Positions 35,071 through 43,444 of a stretch of 64,000 bases of DNA are shown here, one piece after another. Made by a program: the position numbers and the translations under genes. This DNA is from an uncultured Acetatifactor sp. (GTDB lineage: Bacteria > Bacillota > Clostridia > Lachnospirales > Lachnospiraceae). The stretch lies in assembly GCA_934426825.1 (NCBI GenBank), contig CAKRYI010000007.1, forward strand, positions 1 to 64,000, given 5' to 3'. Numbering within the stretch: the stretch's first letter is position 1; each line of letters opens with the position of its first letter. Below the pieces are notes generated by a model, which did no database searches, was not told the origin of the DNA, and saw only the letters and a list, made by a program, of their open reading frames with translations.

Positions 35071-36690
35071 ATGGTACTGGAAGGAAAAAGTGTATTCGGC
35101 GGCATTGCCATCGGCAGACTGAAGGTTTACCGGAAAGAGGACAAACAGGTTAAACGTATCAAAGTAGAGGATACGGCGGCGGAAGTCGCACGGTTTGAGG
35201 AAGCAAGGGAACAGGCGAAAACCCAGCTGGCTGCCTTTTATGAAAAGGCAGTCCGGGAAGTGGGCGAAGTCAATGCCATGATTTTTGAAGTGCATCAGAT
35301 GATGCTGGATGACCCGGATTACACAGAATCCGTCACCAACATGATTGAAACGCAGAAAATCAATGCGGAGTTCGCAGTGGCAACCACGGGAGATAATTTT
35401 GCGCAGATGTTTGCGGCTATGGACGATGACTATATGAAAGAACGCGCAGCGGACGTGAAGGATATCAGCAACCGGGTGATTTCCATTCTGAGCGATACCC
35501 AGTCAGGCGATCCGGAGGGCGATTCCCCCTATATCCTGTTAGCGGAGGATTTGGCGCCCAGTGAAACCGTTCAGCTCGATAAGTCCAAGGTGCTTTCCTT
35601 TGTGACACGCTACGGTTCCACCAATTCCCACACGGCAATTTTAGCCCGGACCATGAACATCCCCGCACTGATTGGCGTGGAGTTCTCCGAGGACATTGAC
35701 GGAAAGCTGGGAATCGTGGACGGCATTTCCGGAAAACTGATTGTGGAGCCGGAGGAAGAGGTACTGAAAGAGTACGAGGCACAAAAGGAAGAGCAGGAGA
35801 AAAAGAAACGGCTTTTGCAGGAATTAAAGGGAAAAGAAAACGTCACACTGGATGGCAGAAAAATCAATCTGTACGCCAATATCGGCGGTGTGGGTGATGT
35901 GGCGGCAGTGCTTGCTAATGATGCCGGAGGCATTGGACTGTTCCGCAGCGAATTTCTCTATCTGGAGTCCGAGGATTACCCTACGGAGGAGACGCAGTTT
36001 GCGGCATACAAAGCCGTGGCGGAAAACATGGCGGGCAAAAAGGTCATTATCCGCACATTGGACATCGGCGCAGACAAGCAGGTGGATTACTTCCATATGG
36101 AAAAAGAGGAAAACCCTGCCATGGGTTACCGCGCTATCCGTATCTGCCTTGACAGAAAAGATATTTTCAAAACCCAGCTTCGTGCCATTTACCGTGCCGG
36201 TTATTACGGCAACCTTTCCATTATGTTTCCGATGATTACCTCCGTGGAGGAAGTGAGACAGATTAAGGAAATCGTGAAGGAAGTCAAGGACGAACTGACA
36301 CAGGAGGGAATTGCCTTTAAAGAGTGTGAACTCGGCATTATGATTGAAACCCCGGCGGCAGTGATGATTTCGGATTTGCTGGCAAAGGAAGTGGATTTCT
36401 TTTCCATAGGAACCAATGATTTGACGCAGTACACACTGGCGATAGACAGACAGAATCCCAGACTGGATGCCTTCTATAATCCCCACCATGAAGCAATTCT
36501 GCGTATGCTCAAGATGGTGGTGGACAACGGACACAAGGAAGGCTGCTGGGTAGGTATCTGCGGAGAACTGGGAGCGGATACCACCTTGACGGAGACTTTC
36601 CTGCGGATGGGATTTGACGAATTATCCGTATCCCCGTCCATGGTACTCAAAGTGCGGGAGGCTGTCCGCAACGCGAGAGTCGGGGAATAA
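35071..36690 (+). CDS. ptsI: PTS enzyme I
   Basis: This 539-residue phosphotransferase is slightly shorter than typical enzyme I (about 570). It takes the phosphate from phosphoenolpyruvate to HPr. The helical HPr-binding domain is N-terminal. The phospho-His lies in GSTNSHTAILARTMNIPALIG near residue 190. The PEP-binding barrel follows with GIGLFRSEFLYL, FSIGTNDLTQYTLA and a Cys-containing CGELGAD loop. It is the last gene of the operon, 33 bp after the HPr gene, with GAAAGGGAAGGGG upstream. Confidence 0.95.
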   Translation: MVLEGKSVFGGIAIGRLKVYRKEDKQVKRIKVEDTAAEVARFEEAREQAKTQLAAFYEKAVREVGEVNAMIFEVHQMMLDDPDYTESVTNMIETQKINAEFAVATTGDNFAQMFAAMDDDYMKERAADVKDISNRVISILSDTQSGDPEGDSPYILLAEDLAPSETVQLDKSKVLSFVTRYGSTNSHTAILARTMNIPALIGVEFSEDIDGKLGIVDGISGKLIVEPEEEVLKEYEAQKEEQEKKKRLLQELKGKENVTLDGRKINLYANIGGVGDVAAVLANDAGGIGLFRSEFLYLESEDYPTEETQFAAYKAVAENMAGKKVIIRTLDIGADKQVDYFHMEKEENPAMGYRAIRICLDRKDIFKTQLRAIYRAGYYGNLSIMFPMITSVEEVRQIKEIVKEVKDELTQEGIAFKECELGIMIETPAAVMISDLLAKEVDFFSIGTNDLTQYTLAIDRQNPRLDAFYNPHHEAILRMLKMVVDNGHKEGCWVGICGELGADTTLTETFLRMGFDELSVSPSMVLKVREAVRNARVGE

Positions 36691-36779
36691 AAAACTATTT
36701 GCCGCAGATTAAACTTTATTGGTTTTTGAGACAATCTGTGCTATGCTGTCCTTAGTATCTTTTTCGGGAGGTGTGCGAA

Positions 36780-38261
36780 ATGCTGCCGGAACAGTTTTTG
36801 GACAGAATGAAAGTCATGCTGGGGGACGAGTATCAGGCGTTCATAGAGGGCTTTGCACAGGAAAAATATCAGGCATTGCGATTGAATGCCTTGAAAATAG
36901 GGAAGAATGGACGAAGCGCCGCGGATTTGCCGGCGCTTTTTCCGCTTCCCTTTCATTTGACAAAAGTGCCGTGGGCAGAAAACGGATATTACTATGAGGC
37001 GGAGGATCAGCCCGGCAAACACCCCTTGCATAAGGCGGGAGTGTACTATATTCAGGAGCCCAGCGCCATGGCACCGGTGACGTTGCTGGAGCCGAAACCG
37101 GGCGAGCGTATTCTGGATTTATGTGCGGCGCCGGGCGGAAAAAGTACCCAGATTGCCGCGGCAATGATGGGAGAAGGGCTGTTAATCAGCAACGAGATAC
37201 ACCCCGCGAGAGCGAAAATCCTGTCAGAAAATATAGAACGCATGGGAATCCGCAACGCCTGTGTAACAAATGAGACACCGGCACATTTAGCGGAGGTGTT
37301 TCCGGGATATTTTGACCGTGTTTTGGTGGATGCACCCTGCTCCGGGGAAGGAATGTTTCGAAAAAACGAGGGAGCCTGCGATGAGTGGAGTCCGGAAAAT
37401 GTGGAATTATGCGGGCAGAGGCAGGACGAAATTTTAGACTGTGCGGCGGAAATGCTCCGTTATGGCGGAAGGCTCGTCTATTCCACCTGTACCTTTGCAC
37501 CCACGGAGAATGAGGGAAGTATTCTCCGTTTTCTGGGCAGACACCCGGAATTTTCCGTTGTGGAAATGCCACAGGCGGCTGCCCTGTTTTCCCCCGGCAG
37601 ACCGGAATGGGTGGAGAACCGGACAGAGGAGAAGGGCGAGAGTGCGTGCGGAAGCGTTGGCGGAACGACAGACGCAGAGCAAGATAGCGAGATTGCAAAA
37701 ACCCTGCGCCTGTGGCCTCACCGAATCAAAGGAGAGGGACATTATGCAGCCGTTCTTGTCAAGGCGAAGGATGTACCGGAGGGCTATGTGGAGAGACAGG
37801 ACAAGACGCCTGCGCGTTACGGGCTGCAAACGGGAATTTCGGAGCGGGAACTGGGAGAATATCCGGCATTTGCAAAGGAATTCCTGCACACAAAATTGTC
37901 GGGAGAGTATTTGAAATTTGGGGACAATCTTTATCTGATGCCGAAGGACATGCCGGCATTAAAGGGACTTAAGGTGCTTCGTCCGGGACTGCATTTGGGA
38001 ACCATGAAAAAAGGACGGTTTGAGCCTTCCCATGCACTGGCGCTTACGCTTGCACCGGAGGATGTTGTCAATGTGTGGGATATGTCGTCACAGGACAGAA
38101 CTCTTTGGAATTATCTGGACGGACAGACCTTTTCCGCCGACGGTGCAAAGGGCTGGTATCTGATTTGCGCAGACGGCTTTAGCATTGGCTGGGGCAAACT
38201 GGCAGGGGGCATTATGAAAAATCATTACCCCAAGGGTTTGCGGAAAAATATGGTGCGGTAA
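36780..38261 (+). CDS. rRNA cytosine-C5 methyltransferase, RsmF type
   Basis: This 493-residue SAM-dependent enzyme is of the RsmB/RsmF/NOP family. The SAM loop is LDLCAAPGGKSTQIA. Two catalytic cysteines lie in DAPCSGEGMF and STCTFAPTENE, and a C-terminal RNA-binding domain follows from about residue 340. It probably modifies a cytosine in 16S rRNA. I chose the ATG at 36780 with GGGAGG at 8 bp; a GTG three codons earlier overlaps that site. It is followed by a pseudouridine synthase gene. Confidence 0.85.
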   Translation: MLPEQFLDRMKVMLGDEYQAFIEGFAQEKYQALRLNALKIGKNGRSAADLPALFPLPFHLTKVPWAENGYYYEAEDQPGKHPLHKAGVYYIQEPSAMAPVTLLEPKPGERILDLCAAPGGKSTQIAAAMMGEGLLISNEIHPARAKILSENIERMGIRNACVTNETPAHLAEVFPGYFDRVLVDAPCSGEGMFRKNEGACDEWSPENVELCGQRQDEILDCAAEMLRYGGRLVYSTCTFAPTENEGSILRFLGRHPEFSVVEMPQAAALFSPGRPEWVENRTEEKGESACGSVGGTTDAEQDSEIAKTLRLWPHRIKGEGHYAAVLVKAKDVPEGYVERQDKTPARYGLQTGISERELGEYPAFAKEFLHTKLSGEYLKFGDNLYLMPKDMPALKGLKVLRPGLHLGTMKKGRFEPSHALALTLAPEDVVNVWDMSSQDRTLWNYLDGQTFSADGAKGWYLICADGFSIGWGKLAGGIMKNHYPKGLRKNMVR

Positions 38262-38294
38262 ACGCTGACGGATGGGAACAATCAGGAGTAAAAG

Positions 38295-39008
38295 ATGCGT
38301 ACGAAAGTAATTTATGAGGACAAAGATATTATAGTGGCGCAAAAGCCGGCGGGTCTGGCAACCCAGACTGCCCGTGTGGGACAGGCGGATATGGTCAGCG
38401 AATTGAAAAATCACATTGCTCCGGCGCAGGGCGGAAAATCGCCGTATCTGGGAGTGATTCACCGTTTAGACCAGCCGGTGGAGGGGCTGCTTGTTTTTGC
38501 TAAAAATCAAAAGGCAGCTGCCGATTTGACAAAACAGCTCTCCGGACAGACACTGAATAAACAGTATTATGCGGCGGTATGTGGACAGCCGCCTGCTCCG
38601 GAAGGGGAACTTGTGGATTACTTATGGAAAACACCGGATGGGAAAGCACAGGTAGTGACCGGAGAGCAGGACAAATACCCGGAGGCGAAATGCGCCATAC
38701 TCCGGTATCGGATAATCGGAGAGCGGAATTTACTGCCGTCATCCACAGGGGGCGGTGTTTTTTTTGCAGATATACACATTGAGACCGGAAGATTTCACCA
38801 GATTCGGGCGCAGATGGCACATGCCGGAATGCCGCTTTTGGGGGATGTAAAATATGGGACGGAAGAATCCATGGCGCGCAGCAGGGAATTGTCGGTGCGG
38901 AATGTGGCGCTGTGTGCCTACAAACTGGAATTTCTGCATCCGTTCACAGGAAAGCCCCTTTCTTTTTGTATCAAACCGGAAGGCAAGGTATTTGCTGCGA
39001 TGGAATGA
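38295..39008 (+). CDS. RluA-type pseudouridine synthase
   Basis: This 237-residue enzyme has the RluA-family catalytic block GVIHRLDQPVEGLLVFAKN, in which the Asp is catalytic, and the C-terminal ETGRFHQIRAQMAHAGMPLLGD. It lacks an S4 domain. It converts uridine to pseudouridine in rRNA or tRNA; the exact site is unknown. CAGGAG precedes the ATG. It follows the RsmF-like gene by 33 bp, so the two RNA-modification genes probably share a transcript. Confidence 0.9.
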   Translation: MRTKVIYEDKDIIVAQKPAGLATQTARVGQADMVSELKNHIAPAQGGKSPYLGVIHRLDQPVEGLLVFAKNQKAAADLTKQLSGQTLNKQYYAAVCGQPPAPEGELVDYLWKTPDGKAQVVTGEQDKYPEAKCAILRYRIIGERNLLPSSTGGGVFFADIHIETGRFHQIRAQMAHAGMPLLGDVKYGTEESMARSRELSVRNVALCAYKLEFLHPFTGKPLSFCIKPEGKVFAAME

Positions 39009-39062
39009 TTTTGCGAAAAAATACCATACTAAACCTGAGAGAATAACGGGGGTGAGTGTGGT

Positions 39063-40103
39063 ATGCTTGAAAAAATAAAGACAAAAAAGCCATGGATACT
39101 GCTTCTATTGACAGGAGCAGTATATTTTTTTCTGGAATATATCACTCCCCTGATTGCGCCGATACTGATTGCCATGCTGTTTGTTACGATTTTCGGGCCG
39201 TTACTTAAAAAAATGCAGAGAAAATTCCGAATTCACAGACAGATAGGCGCCGTGCTGTTATTGCTGGTTGCGGGAGCCGTTCTGGTGGGGCTTATCTGGA
39301 TATTGTTTTCGTGGATTGTGGGAAGCATGCCGCAGTGGATGAGCGGATTGGAAGAGGCAATGGAAGAGGTGACGGAGGTGGTGCACTCGGTATGTGGAAG
39401 CGTGGGGCGTGCCATCGGAGTGGACAGCGCCTATCTGGAGCAGACCATACTGGGGTGTCTGGAGGAGGCGACGGACTACCTGCAATACCGTGCTGTGCCG
39501 GATATGCTGTCACAGTCCGTGGAGTATGTGAAAATACTGGCTGCTGTTGGCGGCTTTCTGGTGACGTTTTTAATTGCAACGGTTCTTTTGGCGAAAGATT
39601 ATGATAATATCATGAACCGGATGCTGGACAGGGAAGAGTTTCATGTGTTGTTAGAGGTTATCTGCGGCATTATCCGCTATATTGCCACTTTTGTAAAGGC
39701 GCAGCTTGTCATTATGAGCGTGATTGCGTTGACCGCAGCTTTGACTTTGGGAATTGCCGGGGTGCGCCATGGATTCCTCTGGGGAATTTTGGCGGGACTT
39801 ATGGACGCACTGCCTTTTGTGGGAACGGGAATCGTGCTGGTGCCGCTGTGCATCGTTCAGATTATCGGCGGCGCCTACGGACGGGCGGTGGTCTGTGTTA
39901 TCCTGTGTGTTGTCTGCATTTTTCAGAGGGAATTGCTGGAACCGAAACTCATCGGACGGCGGGTAGGCATTTCGCCGATTGCGGTACTTCTTTCTCTTTA
40001 TGCAGGAATCCAGCTGTTCGGCGTATGGGGAATTATCAAAGGCCCGCTGGGATTCATGATTATTTATGAGACGTACCGGAGTATTCTGCGGCGCAGCAGG
40101 TAA
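39063..40103 (+). CDS. AI-2E family transporter (YtvI/PerM-like)
   Basis: The 346-residue protein has about eight membrane segments and the family layout: two N-terminal segments, two more around 60-80, a long cytoplasmic helical region (90-160) and a C-terminal membrane block. Family motifs include GILAGLMDALPFVGTG and ELLEPKLIGRRVGISPIAVLLSLY. Members include putative AI-2 exporters, sodium/proton exporters and sporulation YtvI; none of these can be assigned here. GGGGGTGAG precedes the ATG. Confidence 0.8.
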   Translation: MLEKIKTKKPWILLLLTGAVYFFLEYITPLIAPILIAMLFVTIFGPLLKKMQRKFRIHRQIGAVLLLLVAGAVLVGLIWILFSWIVGSMPQWMSGLEEAMEEVTEVVHSVCGSVGRAIGVDSAYLEQTILGCLEEATDYLQYRAVPDMLSQSVEYVKILAAVGGFLVTFLIATVLLAKDYDNIMNRMLDREEFHVLLEVICGIIRYIATFVKAQLVIMSVIALTAALTLGIAGVRHGFLWGILAGLMDALPFVGTGIVLVPLCIVQIIGGAYGRAVVCVILCVVCIFQRELLEPKLIGRRVGISPIAVLLSLYAGIQLFGVWGIIKGPLGFMIIYETYRSILRRSR

Positions 40104-40209
40104 AATCTTGCGGCTCACTTGCAGCTTAGCAGGTAGAATCCCGTTGTGAGTTCCTATGCGCTATGGTAAAATGATTGGAGAGCAAAAGAGGCTCGGAGGG
40201 AGGAGCAGG

Positions 40210-40689
40210 ATGAAGTTATTATTTAAACAGCGTTTTTTTTCATGGTTTGACAGTTATGATATTTATGATGAAGCGGGTAAAACCGTTTATGAAGTAAAAG
40301 GGCAGCTTTCCTGGGGACACTGCCTGAAAATATTTGACGCATTTCAAAATGAGGTGGGAATGGTAAAACAGCAGATTTTTACATTCCTTCCGAAATTTGA
40401 AATTTATGAGAGAGGCACTTATATCGGCTGCATCAGTAAGGAATTTTCCTTCCTGAAACCGAGGTACAATATCGACTTTAACGGCTGGCATATCGAGGGC
40501 ACTTTTATGGAGTGGAATTATGTTATCAGTGATGCGGCGGGCAGACAGGTTGCTGCGATTTCCAAAGAGCTTTTCCATATGACAGATACATATGTGCTTG
40601 ATGTGGCAAATGAGGCGGATGCGCTGCATGTGCTGATGTTCGTGCTGGCGATTGATGCGGAGAAATGTTCCCGCAGCAGTTCCTGTTAA
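40210..40689 (+). CDS. LURP-one-related (LOR/scramblase-like) protein
   Basis: This 159-residue protein has the repeated beta-strand pattern of LOR family proteins: MKLLFKQRFFSWFDSYDIYD, VYEVKGQLSWGHCLKIFDA, VGMVKQQIFTFLPKFEIYE and YNIDFNGWHIEGTFMEWNYVI. The fold resembles tubby and phospholipid scramblases; the bacterial role is unknown. I chose the ATG at 40210 because GGAGGGAGGAG lies just upstream; the earlier ATG at 40156 has no such site. A bidirectional terminator follows. Confidence 0.8.
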   Translation: MKLLFKQRFFSWFDSYDIYDEAGKTVYEVKGQLSWGHCLKIFDAFQNEVGMVKQQIFTFLPKFEIYERGTYIGCISKEFSFLKPRYNIDFNGWHIEGTFMEWNYVISDAAGRQVAAISKELFHMTDTYVLDVANEADALHVLMFVLAIDAEKCSRSSSC

Positions 40690-40747
40690 AAAATGGGAAA
40701 GGGTGGGGACGCAGAGTCCTGCAAGATTCAGAACTTATCGAGAAAAT

Positions 40748-40786
40748 AAAAAGGCTGTCTCCGGATAAACCGGAAACAGCCTTTTT
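40748..40786. terminator. Bidirectional terminator between the LOR gene and tRNA-Pro
   Basis: AAAAAGGCTGTCTCCGG and CCGGAAACAGCCTTTTT form a long stem with one mismatch. It gives a T run on both strands and so serves both convergent units. Confidence 0.9.
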
Positions 40787-40788
40787 AG

Positions 40789-40862
40789 TCGGCGCGACAA
40801 GATTTGAACTTGCGACCTCTGCGTCCCGAACGCAGCGCTCTACCAAGCTGAGCCACGCGCCG
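40789..40862 (-). tRNA. tRNA-Pro (CGG)
   Basis: The reverse complement gives a 74-nt cloverleaf with acceptor stem CGGCGCG/CGCGCCG and discriminator A. The anticodon arm is CTGCG-TTCGGGA-CGCAG (anticodon CGG), and the T-loop is GTTCAAATC. The terminator follows its 3' end within 3 bp. Confidence 0.93.
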
Positions 40863-40878
40863 ATGTGTCAACATTAAA

Positions 40879-40925
40879 ATAATAAATAAAAACCCATTGA
40901 TTGTCAAGTAAAAAACGCATATAAT
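40879..40925. promoter_or_regulatory. Overlapping divergent promoters of tRNA-Pro and the RlmI-like gene
   Basis: Minus strand: TTGACA (40902-40907), a 17-nt spacer, TATTAT (40879-40884) for tRNA-Pro. Plus strand: TTGATT (40897-40902), a 17-nt spacer, TATAAT (40920-40925) for the methyltransferase. The -35 elements overlap, so the two may interfere. Confidence 0.65.
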
Positions 40926-40977
40926 TAGTTCACAAAATGAAAAAAATGCAAAAAACCTTGAAAGGCTGGGTCTGTTG

Positions 40978-42195
40978 ATGAGTAATGAAAACCATAACAA
41001 AGCAGTTGTAACATTGAAAAAAGGCGAAGGCCGCACCTTGAAGGCCGGGGGAATGTGGGTGTATGACAACGAAATAGACAGCATTATGGGTAGCTTTGAA
41101 AATGGTGACGTCATCCAGATTCACGATTTTGACGGCTATTTCATGGGATACGGCTATATTAATACAAAGTCCAAAATCACGGTTCGTCTGCTGGCTCGCA
41201 GGAAAGATGCCGTTATCGACGAAAAGTTTATGGAACAGCGTGTCCGGGATGCGTGGGAATACCGCAAGCAGACCATTGATACCGGCAGCTGTCGCCTGAT
41301 TTTCGGTGAGGCGGACTTTTTGCCCGGAATCGTAATTGACAAATTTGCAGATGTTCTGGTGGTGGAGTCGCTGGCGCTGGGAATTGACAGATGGAAACTG
41401 ACTATTGTCGATTCGCTGAAAAAAGTTCTTATGGAGGACGGTATCCGGATTCGTGGGGTTTACGAGCGCAGTGACGCAAAAGTGCGCCTGCAGGAAGGCA
41501 TGGAGAGGTATAAGGGATTTATCGGTGAGCCTTTTGATACTAAGGTGGAAATTGTAGAAAACGGCGTAAAATATATGGTGGATGTGGAGGATGGACAGAA
41601 AACCGGATTTTTCCTCGACCAGAAAAATAACCGTGCGTCCATTCACCGAATCTGTAAGGGGAAAAAGGTACTGGACTGCTTTACCCATACCGGTTCTTTT
41701 GCCCTGAATGCCGGAATTGCCGGGGCGGAGAGCGTTCTGGGTGTTGATGCATCACAACTTGCGGTAGATCAGGCAACGGAGAATGCTGCGCTCAACGGTC
41801 TGTCGGACAAGGTTACGTTTCGCTGTGCGGATGTCTTTGAACTGTTGCCGGAATTAGAGGCACAGAAGGAAAGCTACGATGTGGTGATTCTTGACCCGCC
41901 TGCCTTTACCAAGTCCCGTAATTCCGTGAAAAATGCGGTGAAGGGTTATCGTGAAATCAATCTGCGGGGATTGAAACTGGTGCGAAACGGTGGTTTTCTG
42001 GTGACCTGCTCCTGTTCTCATTTTATGGAACCGGATTTGTTTGCCAAGACTATTCGTGAAGCTGCGACCGGTGCTCACAAGCGTCTGCGCCAGGTGGAAT
42101 TCCGCACGCAGGCATGCGACCACCCTATTTTATGGGCAGCGGACGAGTCCTATTATCTTAAGTTCTACATTTTTCAAGTAGTTGATGAAAAGTAA
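40978..42195 (+). CDS. rlmI: RlmI-like 23S rRNA cytosine-C5 methyltransferase
   Basis: This 405-residue class I methyltransferase has an N-terminal PUA domain (about 1-85, KKGEGRTLKAGGMWVYDNEID) and a central strand-rich domain. The SAM-binding domain has VLDCFTHTGSFALNAG, DVVILDPPAFTKS and a catalytic Cys in VTCSCSHFM. The order fits the RlmI family, which methylates C1962 of 23S rRNA. The ATG at 40978 follows a TTG codon; the ribosome binding site (AAAGG) is weak. A diverged second copy of its last 12 codons lies at 44731, on the far side of the AT-rich islet. Confidence 0.88.
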   Translation: MSNENHNKAVVTLKKGEGRTLKAGGMWVYDNEIDSIMGSFENGDVIQIHDFDGYFMGYGYINTKSKITVRLLARRKDAVIDEKFMEQRVRDAWEYRKQTIDTGSCRLIFGEADFLPGIVIDKFADVLVVESLALGIDRWKLTIVDSLKKVLMEDGIRIRGVYERSDAKVRLQEGMERYKGFIGEPFDTKVEIVENGVKYMVDVEDGQKTGFFLDQKNNRASIHRICKGKKVLDCFTHTGSFALNAGIAGAESVLGVDASQLAVDQATENAALNGLSDKVTFRCADVFELLPELEAQKESYDVVILDPPAFTKSRNSVKNAVKGYREINLRGLKLVRNGGFLVTCSCSHFMEPDLFAKTIREAATGAHKRLRQVEFRTQACDHPILWAADESYYLKFYIFQVVDEK

Positions 42196-42432
42196 TGACT
42201 GGAAAGTGGCGGAAATGCTTGATTTATAAGGGGTTGAAGGTATTTGACGTTTACAGAGAAAACCTCGTAAAGTATCGCAAAATATCACAAAACCGTGATT
42301 CAAAGTGGTAGGCTTATGGGGAAAACGATATGTTCTATTTGAATGATAACGGGAAACGAACAAAAGACTAACCACGCTTATCTTTCTTTTGGGCATAAGG
42401 AATGATATTATTAACATGGAAGTAATGAACAG

Positions 42433-42466
42433 AGAGTAATCGAAAAAAATCGGTTGCTCTTTTTTA
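42433..42466 (+). terminator. Terminator in the 42.2-42.5 kb gap
   Basis: AGAGTAATCG pairs with CGGTTGCTCT using two G-T pairs, followed by TTTTTT. The rest of 42196-42485 is AT-rich and holds no gene I can support. Confidence 0.65.
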
Positions 42467-42485
42467 ATATGAATGGGCTTACATG

Positions 42486-42594
42486 TGTTATAATAAAATC
42501 AATTATCAAATCGGGATTGGCTGAGCTCTTTGAGCGAGGGATGCTTCTTGTCCGAAGGGCAAGAAGATCGAAATGGGAATGAGTTTAACCAATC
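42486..42594 (+). promoter_or_regulatory. Extended -10 promoter and structured leader of the DUF3267 gene
   Basis: TGT-TATAAT (42486-42494) starts a transcript that folds at 42515-42594. GATTGGCTGAGCTC pairs with GAGTTTAACCAATC in a 14-bp helix with one mismatch. Inside is a large purine-rich internal loop, then a 7-bp stem CTTCTTG/CAAGAAG closed by a 9-nt loop. The fold ends just before the GGAGG site. I cannot match it to a riboswitch class I know. Confidence 0.5.
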
Positions 42595-42616
42595 GGAATT
42601 TGGAGGTGATGCATTT

Positions 42617-43204
42617 ATGCCTAAAATAATTTGGTGCGGTAATAAATCTTGGGATACAGATTTCCCAGAAAATACGTTGCCAAACAATGCAAAACTAATA
42701 GAAAGACCGGATAATATTTTTAAAAGCAGTATGCTATATGGTGTTTTACCATTTATTTCAAGTTATGCGATAATATGTATTAAATGGTTTATTATTGGCG
42801 AAAGAGCAATGAACCCGATATATGCTCCATTAGGAATAATATTTGGGTTGCTATTGATACCTGTTCACGAAGTTTTACATGGAGTTTGTTATAAAAAAGG
42901 TCAAAAAGTTTACATAGGAATATGCTTAAAAAAGTTTGCTGCTTTTGCAGTATGTCACGAACCAATCAGCAAACGTCGTTTTGTAATGATGAGTTTAATG
43001 CCTATGCTTTTAGGTATAATACCTTTGGCTATATTTCTTTTATCTCCACCCAATGCATTTCTTTCGGGAATATGTATTCCAATGGGGATTATTGGTATGC
43101 TTTCTCCGATGCCGGATTATATGGATGTCCACATTATTTGCAAACAAGTACCTAAAGGTGCTTTAGTTCATACTCAAAATGATGGGTTTTACTGGTACAA
43201 ATAG
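42617..43204 (+). CDS. DUF3267 domain protein (zincin-like membrane peptidase)
   Basis: The 195-residue protein has three to four membrane segments and an HExxH zinc motif (PVHEVLHGVCYKKG) at about residue 85. This is the arrangement of DUF3267 putative membrane metallopeptidases. A second conserved element, MPDYMDVHIICKQ, lies near the C-terminus. Substrates are unknown. The gene is much richer in A+T than rlmI, consistent with transfer. GGAGG lies 10 bp before the ATG. Confidence 0.75.
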   Translation: MPKIIWCGNKSWDTDFPENTLPNNAKLIERPDNIFKSSMLYGVLPFISSYAIICIKWFIIGERAMNPIYAPLGIIFGLLLIPVHEVLHGVCYKKGQKVYIGICLKKFAAFAVCHEPISKRRFVMMSLMPMLLGIIPLAIFLLSPPNAFLSGICIPMGIIGMLSPMPDYMDVHIICKQVPKGALVHTQNDGFYWYK

Positions 43205-43277
43205 TATTTGTTCGTTGAATGCATAAGTTCTATATATAAATACACAAAAATTTAAGTTTATAGGGATGACGCAATAA

Positions 43278-43391
43278 TTATTTTTACATGAAAAGGAGTC
43301 CGACCGACCAAAAAGAAAATATTTATTTGATTACATTGAATATCTGCGGTTTATTGCTAAAAAACACATTGATTCATATATAAAAATGTAA
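43278..43391 (+). pseudogene. Possible gene fragment
   Basis: An open frame of about 37 codons without a credible start ends in a peptide with normal amino acid use (RKYLFDYIEYLRFIAKKHID, then SYIKM and stop). It may be the C-terminal remnant of a lost gene. I do not recognise the family. The rest of 43205-43444 is AT-rich without other features. Confidence 0.3.
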
Positions 43392-43444
43392 TATAATACA
43401 TTAAAATACACCAAAATATTTTAAAGAAAGGAGAATGCATACAC

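Noticed and set aside
37600..37700. Inserted repeat inside the RsmF-like gene
   Set aside because: The stretch is rich in GCG-type words but stays in frame and shows no clear fold shared with the 54.7 kb repeats.
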